DNA from: Sternotherus odoratus
Lineage: Eukaryota > Chordata > Testudines > Kinosternidae
Reading direction: 5' to 3'
Assembly: GCA_032164245.1 (NCBI GenBank)
Contig: JAVMKO010000007.1
Coordinates: forward strand, 3,596,001-3,660,000
DNA: 64,000 nt
A program made the translations under genes and the position numbers. This document shows, in pieces, positions 10,032 through 21,130 of the stretch. The stretch's first letter is position 1, and each line of letters opens with the position of its first letter. A model generated the notes under the pieces. The model searched no databases. It was not told the origin of the DNA and worked only from the letters and a program-made list of their open reading frames with translations.

Positions 10032-10136
10032 TTTGCAAACTAGGTCTTGGGGCACCCTCACTAGCCTGACTTTACAGCTGTCTTTACTTTTCCTATTTAC
10101 CTCTCCACCCAGATAGAACAGATAAAACAGACACAA
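10032..10136 (-). other. In-frame N-terminal extension of gag (possible glyco-Gag leader)
   Basis: The gag frame is open for 35 codons upstream of the myristoylation start, beginning with an ATG at 10136 and a short hydrophobic stretch (CLFYLFYLGG) followed by basic residues. Murine leukaemia viruses make a membrane-bound glycosylated Gag from an upstream in-frame CUG. This may be an equivalent, although the hydrophobic segment is short. Chance openness is a real alternative. Confidence 0.4.
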
Positions 10137-10568
10137 TAGGGAAGACGGGTTCCCAACCGACTATAGAGGATGGGGGAGTCGGTTGGTGGGAGGGTTGAGG
10201 TTTACTCTCAATCGCCACTAGCCTGAGTCACCGGACGTTCCAACGGCTGACAACAGGAACCGTAATGGCCATTCACTCAGTCACACACACAATCAGTCAC
10301 TCCAACGAGAAGATCCCTCCCAAAGACCCTCTTATACTTGCCTCTCCGGAGACTGGCTGGAGTTTCCCTCCCTTTCCCCACGGTTGTTTTCAAAGCCTCT
10401 CCGTTGGTGCAAAAAGGCAATCTGAACGGTGAACCGGCCCACGAGCGGCCACCGGTCAAAACGGGGCCCCTCTCGATGCACCGCTTCTGTGCCGGCCTCC
10501 GAAGCAGACTCACCCCTGCAAGTCCCCAATGGACTTATCCCTGAACCTCCCCCTGATCGTCCCTCGAC
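10137..10568 (-). other. ERV 5' untranslated leader
   Basis: About 430 bases between the primer-binding site and the gag frame. In gammaretroviruses this region holds the packaging signal and splice donor. I could not identify a convincing splice donor by eye, in keeping with an element that has no env to splice to. The small ORFs here are chance. Confidence 0.6.
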
Positions 10569-10586
10569 ATCCCGGACGAGCCCCCA
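10569..10586 (-). other. Primer-binding site, tRNA-Pro type
   Basis: In viral sense TGGGGGCTCGTCCGGGAT, 18 nt, five bases downstream of the 5' LTR. It is complementary to the 3' end of tRNA-Pro and, from memory, identical to the murine leukaemia virus site. Confidence 0.92.
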
Positions 10587-10591
10587 GAAGA

Positions 10592-11141
10592 TGTAGCGGG
10601 ATGTTCGCTAGGCTATAGAGGGAGACCAGTAATAAGTTCAAGGAGACCAATGAGGCTCAAAACAAAACGTGTTTATTCGGCCGAGGTGGCAGCCGCCCAA
10701 AAGCGTGAAGAAACTGCCACACCAACCACGCTTAACTTTCAGTTTTATAGTCTTGGTTAACTACGCAGTTTCTTTATGTGTTACATGATTGGCTATCCCA
10801 TATTGCTAGGCAGATTTAGACTACGCACGTGTAGCAGGCATGTGGTAGGAACAGCGTGATTGGACAGAATTTCGCGCCCTTTTTGCAGGATTGTTGCATT
10901 GCTTGTGCACAGAACATGCAATAGCAGCATATTACTTTTGATGAGGTAATGATTGTATAAATGTGCAAAAACCAATTGTTACATGATTGATTCAAAACAT
11001 TTTCATAACCTTATTAAAATAAACATTAACATTAAACAATAACTATAACTATCTATTATTTTCCTTAATGGAGATCTTATATTTTGATCTTTACATATCT
11101 GCATCAACATTTATCATTATTTGCTTTCTACAACCCTCACA
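10592..11141 (-). repeat. ERV 5' LTR
   Basis: 550 bp, nearly identical to 3660-4210. In viral sense the U3 is AT-rich and carries CCAATCACG and CCAATCATG boxes, TATAAAA at 10749-10743 and AATAAA at 10677-10672. It should act as promoter for gag-pol. Confidence 0.95.
10743..10749 (-). promoter_or_regulatory. TATA box of the ERV 5' LTR
   Basis: TATAAAA in viral sense, downstream of two CCAAT boxes. Transcription should begin about 25-30 nt further on. Confidence 0.75.
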
Positions 11142-11145
11142 CTTC
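11142..11145. other. ERV target-site duplication (right)
   Basis: CTTC, matching 3656-3659 on the other flank. Confidence 0.85.
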
Positions 11146-11350
11146 CTGCCTGATGACTCTGTTTACTGCTTCAATGCAAATTATGGCAAGCACACATTCC
11201 TTTGTTTGCCAACTTCGGTCTGGACAGGGCTGTGGGGTTTGAAACCTGTGTTAATAAAACTATATGGAGGAGTCTTATAACTTTATGTACAATGTTGGCA
11301 CATGTATTTTACCAGGACAATACTGACCAGCAAATTATGAGTTTTTAAAA
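11146..11350. repeat. Right part of the older repeat split by the ERV
   Basis: Continuation of the repeat interrupted at 3659 (see 2850-3659). AT-rich with no ORF of interest. The assignment rests on the uninterrupted-looking junction once the ERV and one duplication copy are removed. Confidence 0.3.
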
Positions 11351-11510
11351 TTATACCTCACAAGGCATACCTTGTGCAAACATTACAATGGTGCATATGG
11401 TATGAACAAAACAGATCTGCATTTTCAAGACTGGCAGGAAATATGTTATGCCGATACAACATATTGCATGTAAATATATACAGATACAACACACATACAT
11501 ATATATATAT

Positions 11511-11895
11511 GTGCTGCACCCCTCACCCCTCCTGCACCCTAACTCCCTGCCCTGAGTCCCCTGCCACACCCCATACCCCTCCTGCAGCCCAACTCTCTGC
11601 CTTGAGCCCCCAGCTGCATCCTGCACATCCCCTGCACCCCAACTCCCTGCCCAGAACCCCTGCCACACCCCGCACCCCTCCTGCATCCCCTGGAGGTAGG
11701 GAGGGGGTGGAGTTGGGGTGGGGATTTCGGGGAAAGGGTTGGAATGGGGACAGGGAAGGGGTGGGAATAGGAAGGGCAGGGGCCAGGCCTCATGGAAAGG
11801 GAGGAGTGGGGGCAGGAGCAGTGTGTCAGTGATGCGGCCCTCGGGCTCATGTGCTAGTCCTCATGCGGCCCTCATAGTCCTTTGAGTTTGAGACC
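11511..11895. repeat. C-rich degenerate minisatellite with hAT-like right end
   Basis: 11511-11690 is a degenerate tandem array of ~50-bp units (ctcctgcaccccaactccct / gccctgagccccctgccacac variants). It is followed by G-rich sequence and an end 'ttgagtttgagacccctg', which resembles the CAGGGGT-type terminus of turtle hAT elements such as 45233-45497. I cannot see a matching left terminus or target duplication, so this is probably a truncated or rearranged copy. The ORFs across it reflect low complexity. Confidence 0.45.
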
Positions 11896-12194
11896 CCTGC
11901 TATATACAGTATACTGCCCAAATAGGCTGGGGGTGGGGAACAGATTTTATTTGGCTAATGGGGAATTTGGATAGTCAAGCGGACAGGAGCCAGTCCGTAA
12001 CAAAGTGACCTCCCCTGTGGCCGGGGGCTCATCTTTCTCCTTGTAGTGGCCAAAGGTCTGTGTTCTGTCCTGCTTACTTGCGCCTAGGACAGGGGGGCTG
12101 CAAAGGACTCCATACCTGCCAGAGGATCCATTCAGCGGCAGGATGGTCTCCTTTTTAGCCACAGGTTCATCTTCTTCTTCCTCCCCAGAGTCCT

Positions 12195-12330
12195 GGCTGA
12201 GGATCTATTATCCAAACCTCGGTATTATCCAAATCCCTTCCAGCGTGAGATACCTGCGGGACAAGGAAGGCGTTTGGATAACACTGAGGTTCGGATGATA
12301 GGGTTTTGGATAACGGGGGATAATACCATC
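12195..12330. repeat. Decayed palindromic MITE, 'ttatccaaacc' type
   Basis: Repeated 'attatccaaacctcgg / attatccaaat' on the left and inverted 'gtttggataacactgaggttcgg / ttttggataacggg' on the right form an imperfect foldback. The wording resembles the Tc1/mariner-pogo (Tigger-like) MITE at 58660-58970. No clear ends. Confidence 0.42.
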
Positions 12331-13018
12331 GCCTGTTTGAAAAACCGCCACACGAAATAGACCCATAGTCTCCATAAATACACGTGGTTATTTCTTCAGT
12401 GACATTCACTCTCCGGTCTTTAACTAACAGCACAGTGAAATAGTGAAACGGCTCCTTCCATTTTTTAATTACATTTGTTGGGAAACAATCCATTATTCTT
12501 AATCCTGTGAAACTGCTCGTAAAAGAAAATTACACTAGTGCCGCACGGGTGACTAATGCCACTAATTAGAACAAAACTGAAGAGCCAGCTCTACAAAGCA
12601 GCCTGCATTGAAGTTAGGTTAACCCAGCTGAAGGAGACGTGGCCACATTAGCTTGATCTTTTCTGTTTTTATTTCGGCCACGACTGGATCTGCCTTCTAA
12701 TGGTTTAGCATTGAAATCAACTGCCAGGTGTTTGGGAGTTTTCTTCCATTTACTTTTATTTTTTTTAAGCAATGAAGAGAGTGAGGCTAAAAGTAAAGAA
12801 GTATAAACAAATGAAGGAAGAAAATGTTTTTCTTAGATAAACACAAGCATGAAATATGTTGCCCAGAATCTCGTTTCGTCTTGTCCTCAACCACAAAGAA
12901 TAAGAGTGTATTTAATTTTCCATGATCATTTAGATCTCAGCTTGTTTGTCTTTAAATCATAAAAGAACAAACAAAAGCCCATCTTGCCAAAGGCTTATGC
13001 CTGTGCTTTATTTTACAT
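12331..13018. other. No gene recognised
   Basis: AT-rich DNA without recognised repeats or exons. Confidence 0.45.
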
Positions 13019-13319
13019 GATAGTCTGGTCTACGTTGGGGGGGAAGAGGATCGACTGAACATACGCAACTTCAGCTATGCGAATAGCATAGCTGAAGTTG
13101 ACGTATTCAGGTTGACTTACCTTGGCATCTTCATGGCACTTAGTTGACTGCTGCTGCTCCTCCGTTGACTCCACCTCTGCCTCTTGCTGCGATGGAGATC
13201 CGGAGTTGATGGGAGAGTGCTCGGAGATCGATTTATCATGTCTAGACAAGACACGGTAAATCGATCCTCAAAAGATCGATCTCTACCCACCAATCTGGTG
13301 GGTAGTGTAGACCTGACCA
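13019..13319. mobile_element. Harbinger-like MITE
   Basis: Terminal inverted repeats (agtctggtctacg left, gtgtagacctgacc right) enclose a palindrome, aacttcagctatgcg / catagctgaagttg, and paired 'gatcgattt' blocks. It belongs to the same group as 50572-50861, which keeps the internal 'acaactttagctatgtg' and 'gctgaagtttgcgta' segments. No transposase. Confidence 0.65.
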
Positions 13320-13530
13320 TTGACTTCAGTGAGGTGACTTGTGGGGGGTCAGTCTATGCCAGATGACATCAATTGCAAGGCTCCTGTTGGCTTCCAGAGT
13401 GTGAAATGGGGTCCACCATGTGTGAAGTTAGGCATGTGTAAATCTTTGCAGGATTGGAGTCTAAATCTGCAAGGATAATATTAAGAAGCTTAAGTACAAA
13501 AATTCAAACTACCTAAAAATTGTCCTAATC

Positions 13531-13643
13531 TCTTACTCAGCAAAGCACATAGGCACAAGTTTACCTTCAAGCATACAGAAAGGTGTTTAACTGGATGAGG
13601 TGGATTTAAGCACATCCTTAAATACTTTTGCTGAATTGGGGCC
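13531..13643. repeat. Palindromic MITE ('cagcaaagcac' family)
   Basis: Starts 'ctcagcaaagcacatagg' and ends 'cttttgctgaattggggcc', with inverted 'taagcacatccttaa'-type core. It is the same family as 26157-26303, 29503-29632 and 51200-51328. Confidence 0.5.
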
Positions 13644-14379
13644 ATGGCAAGGAATATTCTCCAGATTCTAAAAGTATCTTTCTTTCTTTTTTAGGATTTT
13701 TGGAATCTACTCTTGTCCTGTTGTTTAATAGAAATAGAACCCACAGAAGCAAACTTGAATACAATAACCGTTTGACGGGAATGTTATGACCTACACATAT
13801 TAAGTCTGACTCTACTTATATAGAAATGAAAGATGGCTGTGTACTGCAGAATTGAGCTTCAGGTCAAGATTTTGACTACCCCAAAGTCTAAGGATATTTG
13901 GTTCCATGGTTCTGGCTCTGGCTCACCTCCATCTTTCAGAGAGGCAATGTTATTTTTTCTCAAAGTGCGGAAGATCAGTGTTTGCAAACAGAAAAGATTG
14001 AAATAAACAGAGAAATGAGGACGAGACTTGCCCTTCCAAGTTTACAAGAGTTATGAACCTTGGAGAGTAAATTAAATAGAAACTGCAATAGTGTGTCTTT
14101 GTAAGTGACAGCGAAGTTGTTGCACAAACGGCTAGGAAATTCCAGCCTAAATGCTAAAAGTCTATCCTTAACGTAGCCTGTTGCGCATCTTCATTCACGT
14201 AGGGTACAGGAAACATTACAAAGTAATCCCAGACAGCTGGTGTAACAGGGCACAGCAGCAGCATTGCCAATTCTCATTATCTTTGGTGTGTTTCTTAAAG
14301 CTTCGTCTCCTGAGGCCTGGGCCGATGTGAGAAATCTTCTCGGCTTCCATTTGACATAAAAACGTTTCTAGCTTTCAGG

Positions 14380-14566
14380 GTAGTGGAGAAAAGTTTTAAA
14401 ACATGGCCCGAGGGCATCCGATAGGCTCAAAAACCAGAAGGCAAATAAAACAGAACCCTCAGTGTATTTATTGTGATGATGATGATTATTATTATTTTAT
14501 GTATTACTTATTTCAGGATGTTTAAGTCAGTCTCATGATTTTGGGCCACCTGATTCATGTTCTGGT
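14380..14566 (-). repeat. Old dispersed repeat, related to 26710-26970
   Basis: 'aaaaaccagaaggcaaataaaa ... gtctcatgattttgggcc' is the reverse-complement counterpart of 'gagtcatggcccaaaat ... ttgccttctggctttttt' at 26710-26970. Includes a (gat)n/(tta)n run at 14474-14497. The family name is not known to me. Confidence 0.5.
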
Positions 14567-15557
14567 TTTTTGAACTTTAGGGATTGGCAATACTGCAGAA
14601 GGACTCAGAAGGATACAGATTTTCCGAACAGCTCACACCCCCCAAAAAGGGTGTCAGATTTTCCAATGGGCCCAGCAGTTCCACTGTTAGCAATAGTGGA
14701 AGGAAGTGGGGAATTCTCCACTGCTCTCAGCTGGAGCTGCCGGATGCTGGAAGTTTTATGAATCTGAACCCTTTATGTAGGTATCTGAGTGGGGACTGAG
14801 CTCTTTTGGAAAGGTTGTATTATCTTGTCTCATTTTTTTATTTCTGTTGCCTTGTGATGCATAGAATGGCACAAGAACTATGATTCCTGACTGTGAGAAG
14901 TAGATTCCTCTTTGGGAGCTTGCTCCTGTTCATTCTCTTCCAGCAGTTTGCTTCCACTTTGTTGTATATGTTCCCAGCACTGTTGTCATTCTACGCAAGT
15001 TTCATCGCGTAAACTGGTGTTTTCCTCTGCTTCACCATCAGGGCTTGTTTATCTCTGATCTGTTTCTGTTTCAGTTTTCTGGGAATCCACTATAGTTCAG
15101 AAATCAGGAAACAAGGAGGTACCTTCCATTCTGTAATTCATCGAGTTCTCCTCTTCTGATCATTCACTATTGTGGACAATTTTATGTAACAAGCACTACA
15201 TACTTTCACAGACGTCCAGTCCCTAGAACTCATCCTCCTTGTGTAGAAAGCCTCCGTAGAAAGAAGAAAATGGTGGAAGAGGGGAAAAAGTTAAATCCAA
15301 TAATATTTGAAAAAAGTAAATAGAAACATGTTCTTCCCTCCTTTCATTGCATATTCAGGAACAAAGGGGCTGTTAAGAGCTGGGATCTACACAAGAGGGG
15401 CCCACAGGAAGAGTGAGCCACCTGCCATGTTGGCATTGGATGAATATGGCTCCAAACCTAGTTGCCATATGGATAACAGCTTCCTGAAACATTTTGTAGC
15501 CATTTTGTTGAAACATCTCCCAGAGCATCAATGTTGCATACCAAAATGGCGGCTGCT
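14567..15557. other. No gene recognised
   Basis: Mixed-composition sequence. The overlapping ORFs at 14570-14799 do not resemble known proteins and start mid-sequence without promoter or splice signals that I can support. Confidence 0.4.
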
Positions 15558-15760
15558 GCCTGGCACCAGCTGTTGAATATGGTCCTCCCTCGCCTGGCAC
15601 TGGCGGTTGGGTACGTAGGCCCTCTAAGGGCCCCACCTGTTGGGTACCCGGACCCCTTGCAGGCACTGGCCATTGGGTACATGGGCCCCTTCCAGGAGCT
15701 GGCCATTGGGTATGTGGGCCAACTCCAGATGCCAACTGTTGGGGTTGCTGTGGTCCAATC
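15558..15760. repeat. 33-bp minisatellite
   Basis: The anchor 'ttggg' recurs at 15607, 15640, 15673, 15706 and 15739, exactly 33 bp apart, with a diverged unit before (15573). Units read like 'ggcactggccattgggtac' + 'atgggccccttcca'. Because 33 is a multiple of three, all frames that lack a stop stay open, so ORFs appear on both strands with an 11-residue repeat. I regard these as artefacts of the array. Confidence 0.8.
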
Positions 15761-16309
15761 CACAGCTCCTTTCCCCTAACCAGTATCCTTCCCAATACCG
15801 GCACGTCTCCACGCCCCCAGTGCTTCCCCTGCCTACTGGCCCTCTTTCCTCACTCCATACTGGCTCTCATTGTATTGTCTTCATACCCACTCTGTGCCAG
15901 GCACCACTAGCCACTCTTTGGCCCCTCTCAGTTGCAAGGAGAGATGCATTGCCCCATCCCTGTTGGTTTAAGGACTCACCCAGGCTTTTATCAAAGGCTT
16001 GTTGTTTGTATGGAATTTGTCCCCTTGGACTCAGCATTGACCGTGTGCACCAAACAGTAAATGACTTGTGTTATGATTGTTTGTGGCAGAGGAGGGAGGG
16101 ACAGTGGTCTTTGGGCCAAGAGCTTTGTGGTTCTATGTGTCAGCATAAAAGTGCCTCTCACTAGGGACTCTGGGCATGACCTTTCTATAAATACTAATTA
16201 ATCCTAATAATTGGAGGGGAAAGGGAATAAGTAATATACATTAAACCCCGACTAATTGTGTTTCAATAGAAATCATTTCTCTTACATTTTCCCCAGCAGA
16301 GTGGGAGGA

Positions 16310-16615
16310 CATTGTTAAAACACTGGACTAAGAAGTGGGAAATCTGGGGTCAGTTCCTGGCTCTGCCCCAGACTTTCCTGTGTGACCTTAAGCAAGTCAG
16401 TTAATCCCTCTGGGCCTCAGATCCCCATCTGTAAAATGGGGATAAATATGTTACTTTTCCGGCACTCATTGTCTCGCCTCTGTTTAGTTTGCAAGCTCAC
16501 TGAGGCAGGCACTGTCTCTCATTGTGTGTTTGTGCAGCTCCTAGCACATTGGGGCCCCGATCTTGGCTAGGGTCTTGGTCCTATTGTAATGCAAATACAT
16601 TAATTACTACGAACA
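16310..16615 (+). repeat. MIR-like SINE joined to an ancient CR1/L3-like tail
   Basis: 'cctggctctgcccc ... tgtgacctta ... cctcagatccccatctgt aaaatggggat' is MIR-core-like. It is followed by 'gcaagctcactgaggcagg ... cagctcctagcacattgggg', a tail motif also seen at 17845, 19730 (reverse), 62480 (reverse) and 62633. It may be one composite ancient SINE or two adjacent fragments. Confidence 0.55.
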
Positions 16616-17844
16616 AATTGAAAATCTTCCATGCCAAGGTAGAACATTCCCTGGCTCCAGAAACTTTCAACATCCATTAGCTGTATTTGTATAAAAACGA
16701 ATGTGCAACTGCTGACGTGTTCTTCCACCAGGTTAGATTTATAGGACTCTGGCTTTGCAGCTTTATTTTTACTGTGAACTTTATTCATGTTGTGATTTGG
16801 CTTTGTGAGAATTAAGAGGAGAACTATGGGCAATGGGTGCCTGTCGCCCAGGTTCGTGCTATCCTCGGGCTACAGGAAGCCATGTGTCTTTCTCCTCCGC
16901 TCCATATCGTGTTTTCAGCATGTGCTTTGCAAAGATAATGACACTGTCATGCCCTGAAAGTCAGCATAAGGATCTGCCCCACAGCTCAGTAGGAGAAGCA
17001 AAGTGGAAGATTCTACTGTCTGATAAAGATCATCTGCTGTTTCCTGTGCTAAGGACGAAAAGTTGAGCAAATATAAAGGTCATCTGTGTTTATATTAACA
17101 ATACAACAGTTACACTATGTTTCGTAACAAAGTTGGGTCATTATTTATCCACTTGTCCTTTATATCATTGCTTTGAACTGTCTGGATTTGCTTATCGTGA
17201 TATTTCTAAAATCTGTAAACAGCTAAAGAGAAGAATTTCTGTTTCTCTAAATAGAGTGTTAGGTCATTTTATTATCAGAGCCTTAGAAAGCTGCCCATCT
17301 GTTGTCCTTTCACATCTGGAATAGCATATGCAACCTCCTCCTAACTGTTAATTATTTCAAGGAAATTACTACAGTAACTGTGCCATGTATACACTGTATC
17401 ATTGCTTCTCTTCATCTTGCCTTTCTCACCGTTAGCAATGAATCACAGACAACTTCCCTAAAACAAACCAAGGAACCAACCATCTTCGACACACCTCGCT
17501 ACAGTAATTTTTCTTTTATATTATTAAAGCAAATGTAATGTTTTCATTTTCACTTGCAAGCTCCTCTGTTTAAAACTACTTATGCATGTTCCTTGGTCCC
17601 TATGTTGATTATTAGTTTACCCGTGGGTAGCACTGAATATTATTACCCTGATAGATTATACAGTCAGCTTTCAATTTAGTTTCATGCAACAGAGCCATTT
17701 AACTTTAGGTGTGGAACGAGTAATTAAATAGATATAGAGTACATTGACTTCTTCACATCTCATTGAAAGCATATTTGTCCATGAGAGGAGACCCCGGGAA
17801 ACACTGAAGTAAAATAGTTCAATCCCCAGGAAAACAGGAAGCTG
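16616..17844. other. No gene recognised
   Basis: AT-rich DNA. The short ORFs here look random. Confidence 0.4.
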
Positions 17845-17960
17845 TTCTGATTGTGAGCTCTTTGGGGTAGACTTTTCGTTATGTGTGTGTACCCAGTGCA
17901 GTGGAGCCTGGAGCCCTGACTGGGACCACTAGCCACTACTGCAGTACAAATAAAAATAAT
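17845..17960 (+). repeat. Ancient CR1/L3-like tail fragment
   Basis: 'ttgtgagctctttggggtag ... ccagtgcagtggagcctgga ... gcagtacaaataaaaataat' follows the same tail motif as 16480-16615 and 62633-62755. Confidence 0.45.
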
Positions 17961-19729
17961 CATAGAAGCTAAAGATATTTGAAGAGTGAATGATCCCCGT
18001 TCAACTACATAGAGTAGCATGATTTGCCTTCAAACACGTGTATCCTTTCAACACACAGCATACTGCTCCCAGGAGCGCATTTCTTCGCTGCCACGGATCT
18101 TTCGTCCAGACATGGCCTTTGTGCGTGGAAATCACCCTCATCCATTCTAGAGTGACGGTGTGGAGAAATACACCGAGGGCGGACTTGTGTGTGGATCTCC
18201 AGCAGTTGGGGGAATCGCTTCCTTTTAACCACTTTAGGGGTGTGTGCCAAGGATTCGCACAATGCTGTGTGGAATGAGGTACTTCAGGAAAACACACACC
18301 TAGAGTATAGCAGGCGCTGTCACTATACCTCAGCTGTATCACCTAGCAATTCAGCAGGCAAGCACCCATGGCATCCTGATCTCACTCGATGAGCATCACA
18401 CTCCTGACGAAAACACAGCACTGAAGAAAAAGGCTTTGCAGCAGCAGTAGGGTTTCCACGTGCCCCTGTCTTCTCCCCAGGATGGCCCAGGGGTAGTATG
18501 CACAGCTGCTCTCATGGGCTAGTGTGACGACCGTGGGGAGGCGGTAGGGGGCGCTGTGAAAGCCCTGCAGCCTCTCACACTGGGTAAGTTTGGTGTGTTT
18601 TTTTTGGTTTTTCTTTTTTCCTGTTTTTGGCGGTTGGGGCTGGCGGCGTGCACCTGTTGCGGTTACATGCAGTCCCAGCGGGAGTAGCTCAGTGTCACGT
18701 ATAGCACACTGCACAATGCTTGGCACGCTGCAGCAGGACAGGGGTTCTCTGATTTTTTTTCATGGCATGGACCCCAGGCTCGGGGACCCCTCCCCTTCCC
18801 CTTCACAAGTGCACGGGTCCGCTGCCCGCCCCATCCACGACCACACAGCCATCTCATCTACTCTCTGTGATCACGTAGTGACCCTGTGGCATCTACGGCA
18901 ATTGTTTGGGGGGAAGAGTAAGACCAAAGAAGTACAGAGTGTGGTTTAGCTATCTATCTATTTAGCAGCTGGAAATCAGGAGAATGGCCAGCCAGGTCAC
19001 CTCCATCAAGTGCTCCATGAGCCAGTAACAATCCACAGAGTAGGCTTGGATGGCTGTTCGAGGGATAGTTGAAAGGCAACAGAATAACCCTACCCAGTAG
19101 GGTTAGGACATGTAGGATAACACTGCTTTCATGACCAGGGAGGTGGGAGCATAAGGAAGTGAATATTCTCCGCTCAGTGTGAAGACTTTGCCATAGCTCT
19201 ATGTTATGATATGTGTCAGCAGTGCCTTGGGTATGTTCATCCAGTCAGCATTCCTCTCTTCCTTGCTTCACAGACCAATGGGATCCAAACAGCAAAACGA
19301 AGGAGAAGAAGCAGCAGGAGACAACACCCGCCAATCCAACAGACCAGGCCAGAACCTGAAGCCTCTCAGAAGGAAAAGGGGGAAAAGCCTGAGATACAAA
19401 GGTAGGTGCCTGTGGATTCACTCCACAGCATACGGAGTCTTCCTGGAAATGGAGGCACCAGGCGCCCCTTCTTGCAAAGGCACAAGGGTACATAGCTGGA
19501 GGGAAGGGAGCGAAAGGCAAAGGATGTGAACTACATTAAGAATGTCAGCCAGATCCTCCCCTGCTATAAAACTGGTGTTGTTCCATTGAAATTAATCTTC
19601 TCTTGAACCCAACAGAGCTCTGCCACTGTTCACTAGCTGAGGAGCTCAGATTGTATTTTTGCTTTTGAGAAACCATTGATTAGATACTGTAGATTCTTTA
19701 TTATTATTTAATATTCTTATTGTGGTAAC
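17961..19729. other. No gene recognised
   Basis: Contains a T-rich run (18597-18622) and some moderately GC-rich sequence near 18770-18850. I see no exon with supportable splice sites and no classifiable repeat. Confidence 0.4.
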
Positions 19730-19825
19730 AACCAGGGTCTCCAATCACGGCCAGGTCCCACTGTGGTGGGTGTTGCCAAAACCTAGTGCCTACCCCAAAG
19801 AGCTGACAATCTAAGGGCCGACTGT
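19730..19825 (-). repeat. Ancient CR1/L3-like tail fragment, reverse
   Basis: 'aaccagggtctccaatcacgg ... ccccaaagagctgacaatct' is the reverse complement of the tail motif seen at 16480-16615. Confidence 0.42.
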
Positions 19826-20305
19826 GAGAAAAAAACAACCTATCTCCATCTGTTTTTGACTTAGCTGAGGCTTCCTATACAGCTGTCTATGCACAATGTC
19901 ATGAGTTAACTTGACAAGTGGTTTTCAGTGGGCAGCAGGGTTATTATATACATTTCCTAGAGAACAGATATGTCATATCCACAGCCTTGTTGAACCTCCA
20001 GTCATTCAGAATCCAGTGCTCTTCAATGGCCACACTGGTCAGTCAAAAGACAACGCAACTGTATTGCAATGATATTTAAATATATATTTTATTATTTGTT
20101 TGCACATTTGTCCAGTGTTTTTTTTTCCGTCTGAATGGTTGCAGTGTGCATGTGGCTGTATGTACATGGATGCCTATGTCTGAACCGGGATGAGTTGTGT
20201 GTGTAGGATGAGTTTAAGTGTTGTTCTGCATTAGTAAATATGTATAGGCCCTCATTAGTGACAGATGTGTAGCTGACACACAGTGAGGATGGATCAACTT
20301 ATTCG

Positions 20306-20306
<1 letters not shown>

Positions 20307-20383
<77 letters not shown>
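20307..20383. repeat. (CTTT)n microsatellite
   Basis: About 19 uninterrupted CTTT units, then CT-rich sequence to about 20400. Such perfect tetranucleotide arrays are usually length-polymorphic. Confidence 0.95.
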
Positions 20384-20386
<3 letters not shown>

Positions 20387-21029
20387 TTCCCTCCCGCTCC
20401 CATTATGGTTTGTGCGCATCTCATCTAAAGGATTTGTTACATGTTGAGAGAGCCCCGTTTGCTATTGATGTTACTTGTCTGAAAGCTGTATGTGCTGTGA
20501 TCGTTTCAGGTAGGTGATCCAAAGAGTGCATTAAGTAATTTAATAATTAAATTCTGTGCTACAAACCACACTACAGATCTCAGGAGAGACGCTACTAATT
20601 GTGGTGCTGGCAGCTACTTCTGTACCAATCAGTAGGTGGCGCTGTCTCTCTCTCTCTCCAGAAAACCAACAGGTTTATGCTGTAAACTTCCCCCCGCAAG
20701 GGGCATGGTTGAGGGCAAGAGTAGCTACTGTTGAAACACTGACCCTGTATTCCACCAGAACACATCTGTCTAAACCCTTCCCTCGGCCAACTCCGCTAAT
20801 ACAGATTCCCAAGTCAGCATCGGTGTAACTTGAAAGAAGAATGACACTGTTTAGGGAGCATTAACCCTTGTGGATCGTTCAAAGACTAAATGTTAGCCCT
20901 ATGCATAAAATAACTATAGCAATAATAATGTAAATTATGGCTAGGCTGGGTATATAAAGAAGGCCTCAAGAAAAGCAAAGAGATTGTAAAATGACCTGAA
21001 GAGCCCTGTCTAAGCTCTGTGTAAACTCA

Positions 21030-21130
21030 AATGCTAGTCTCTTTCACCAACAAAAGTTGGTCCAATAAAAGATATTACCTCACCCACATTGTCTCTCTAA
21101 TATCCTGGGACCAACGGAGCTACAACACCA
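21030..21130 (+). repeat. Dispersed turtle repeat fragment
   Basis: 'caccaacaaaagttggtcc ... aaaagatattacctcaccca ... tctctaatatcctgggacc' is wording I associate with abundant reptile repeats. It contains the short palindrome ccaacaaaagttgg. No family name can be given with certainty. Confidence 0.4.

Larger units (their letters stand above)
3660..11141 (-). mobile_element. Young gammaretrovirus-like ERV, gag-pol intact, env absent
   Basis: A provirus of about 7.48 kb on the minus strand. Order in viral sense: 5' LTR (11141-10592), tRNA-Pro primer-binding site, leader, gag, amber stop, pol, short AT-rich gap, polypurine tract, 3' LTR (4210-3660). The LTRs are nearly identical, so the insertion is recent. 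Gag (one CCHC zinc knuckle, PPPY late motif), same-frame gag-pol with a UAG, the proline primer site, the GPY motif in integrase and the 4-bp duplication all place it with gammaretroviruses. No envelope gene is present. Both ORFs are open, so the element may still be expressible. Without env it would move only inside the cell or with envelope supplied by another element (inference). Confidence 0.95.

Noticed and set aside
11374..11850. ORFs of 103-152 codons on both strands
   Set aside because: They cover a C-rich degenerate minisatellite. The peptides are low complexity and mirror each other.
15307..16164. Cluster of overlapping ORFs on both strands
   Set aside because: Explained by the 33-bp minisatellite, whose period is a multiple of three.
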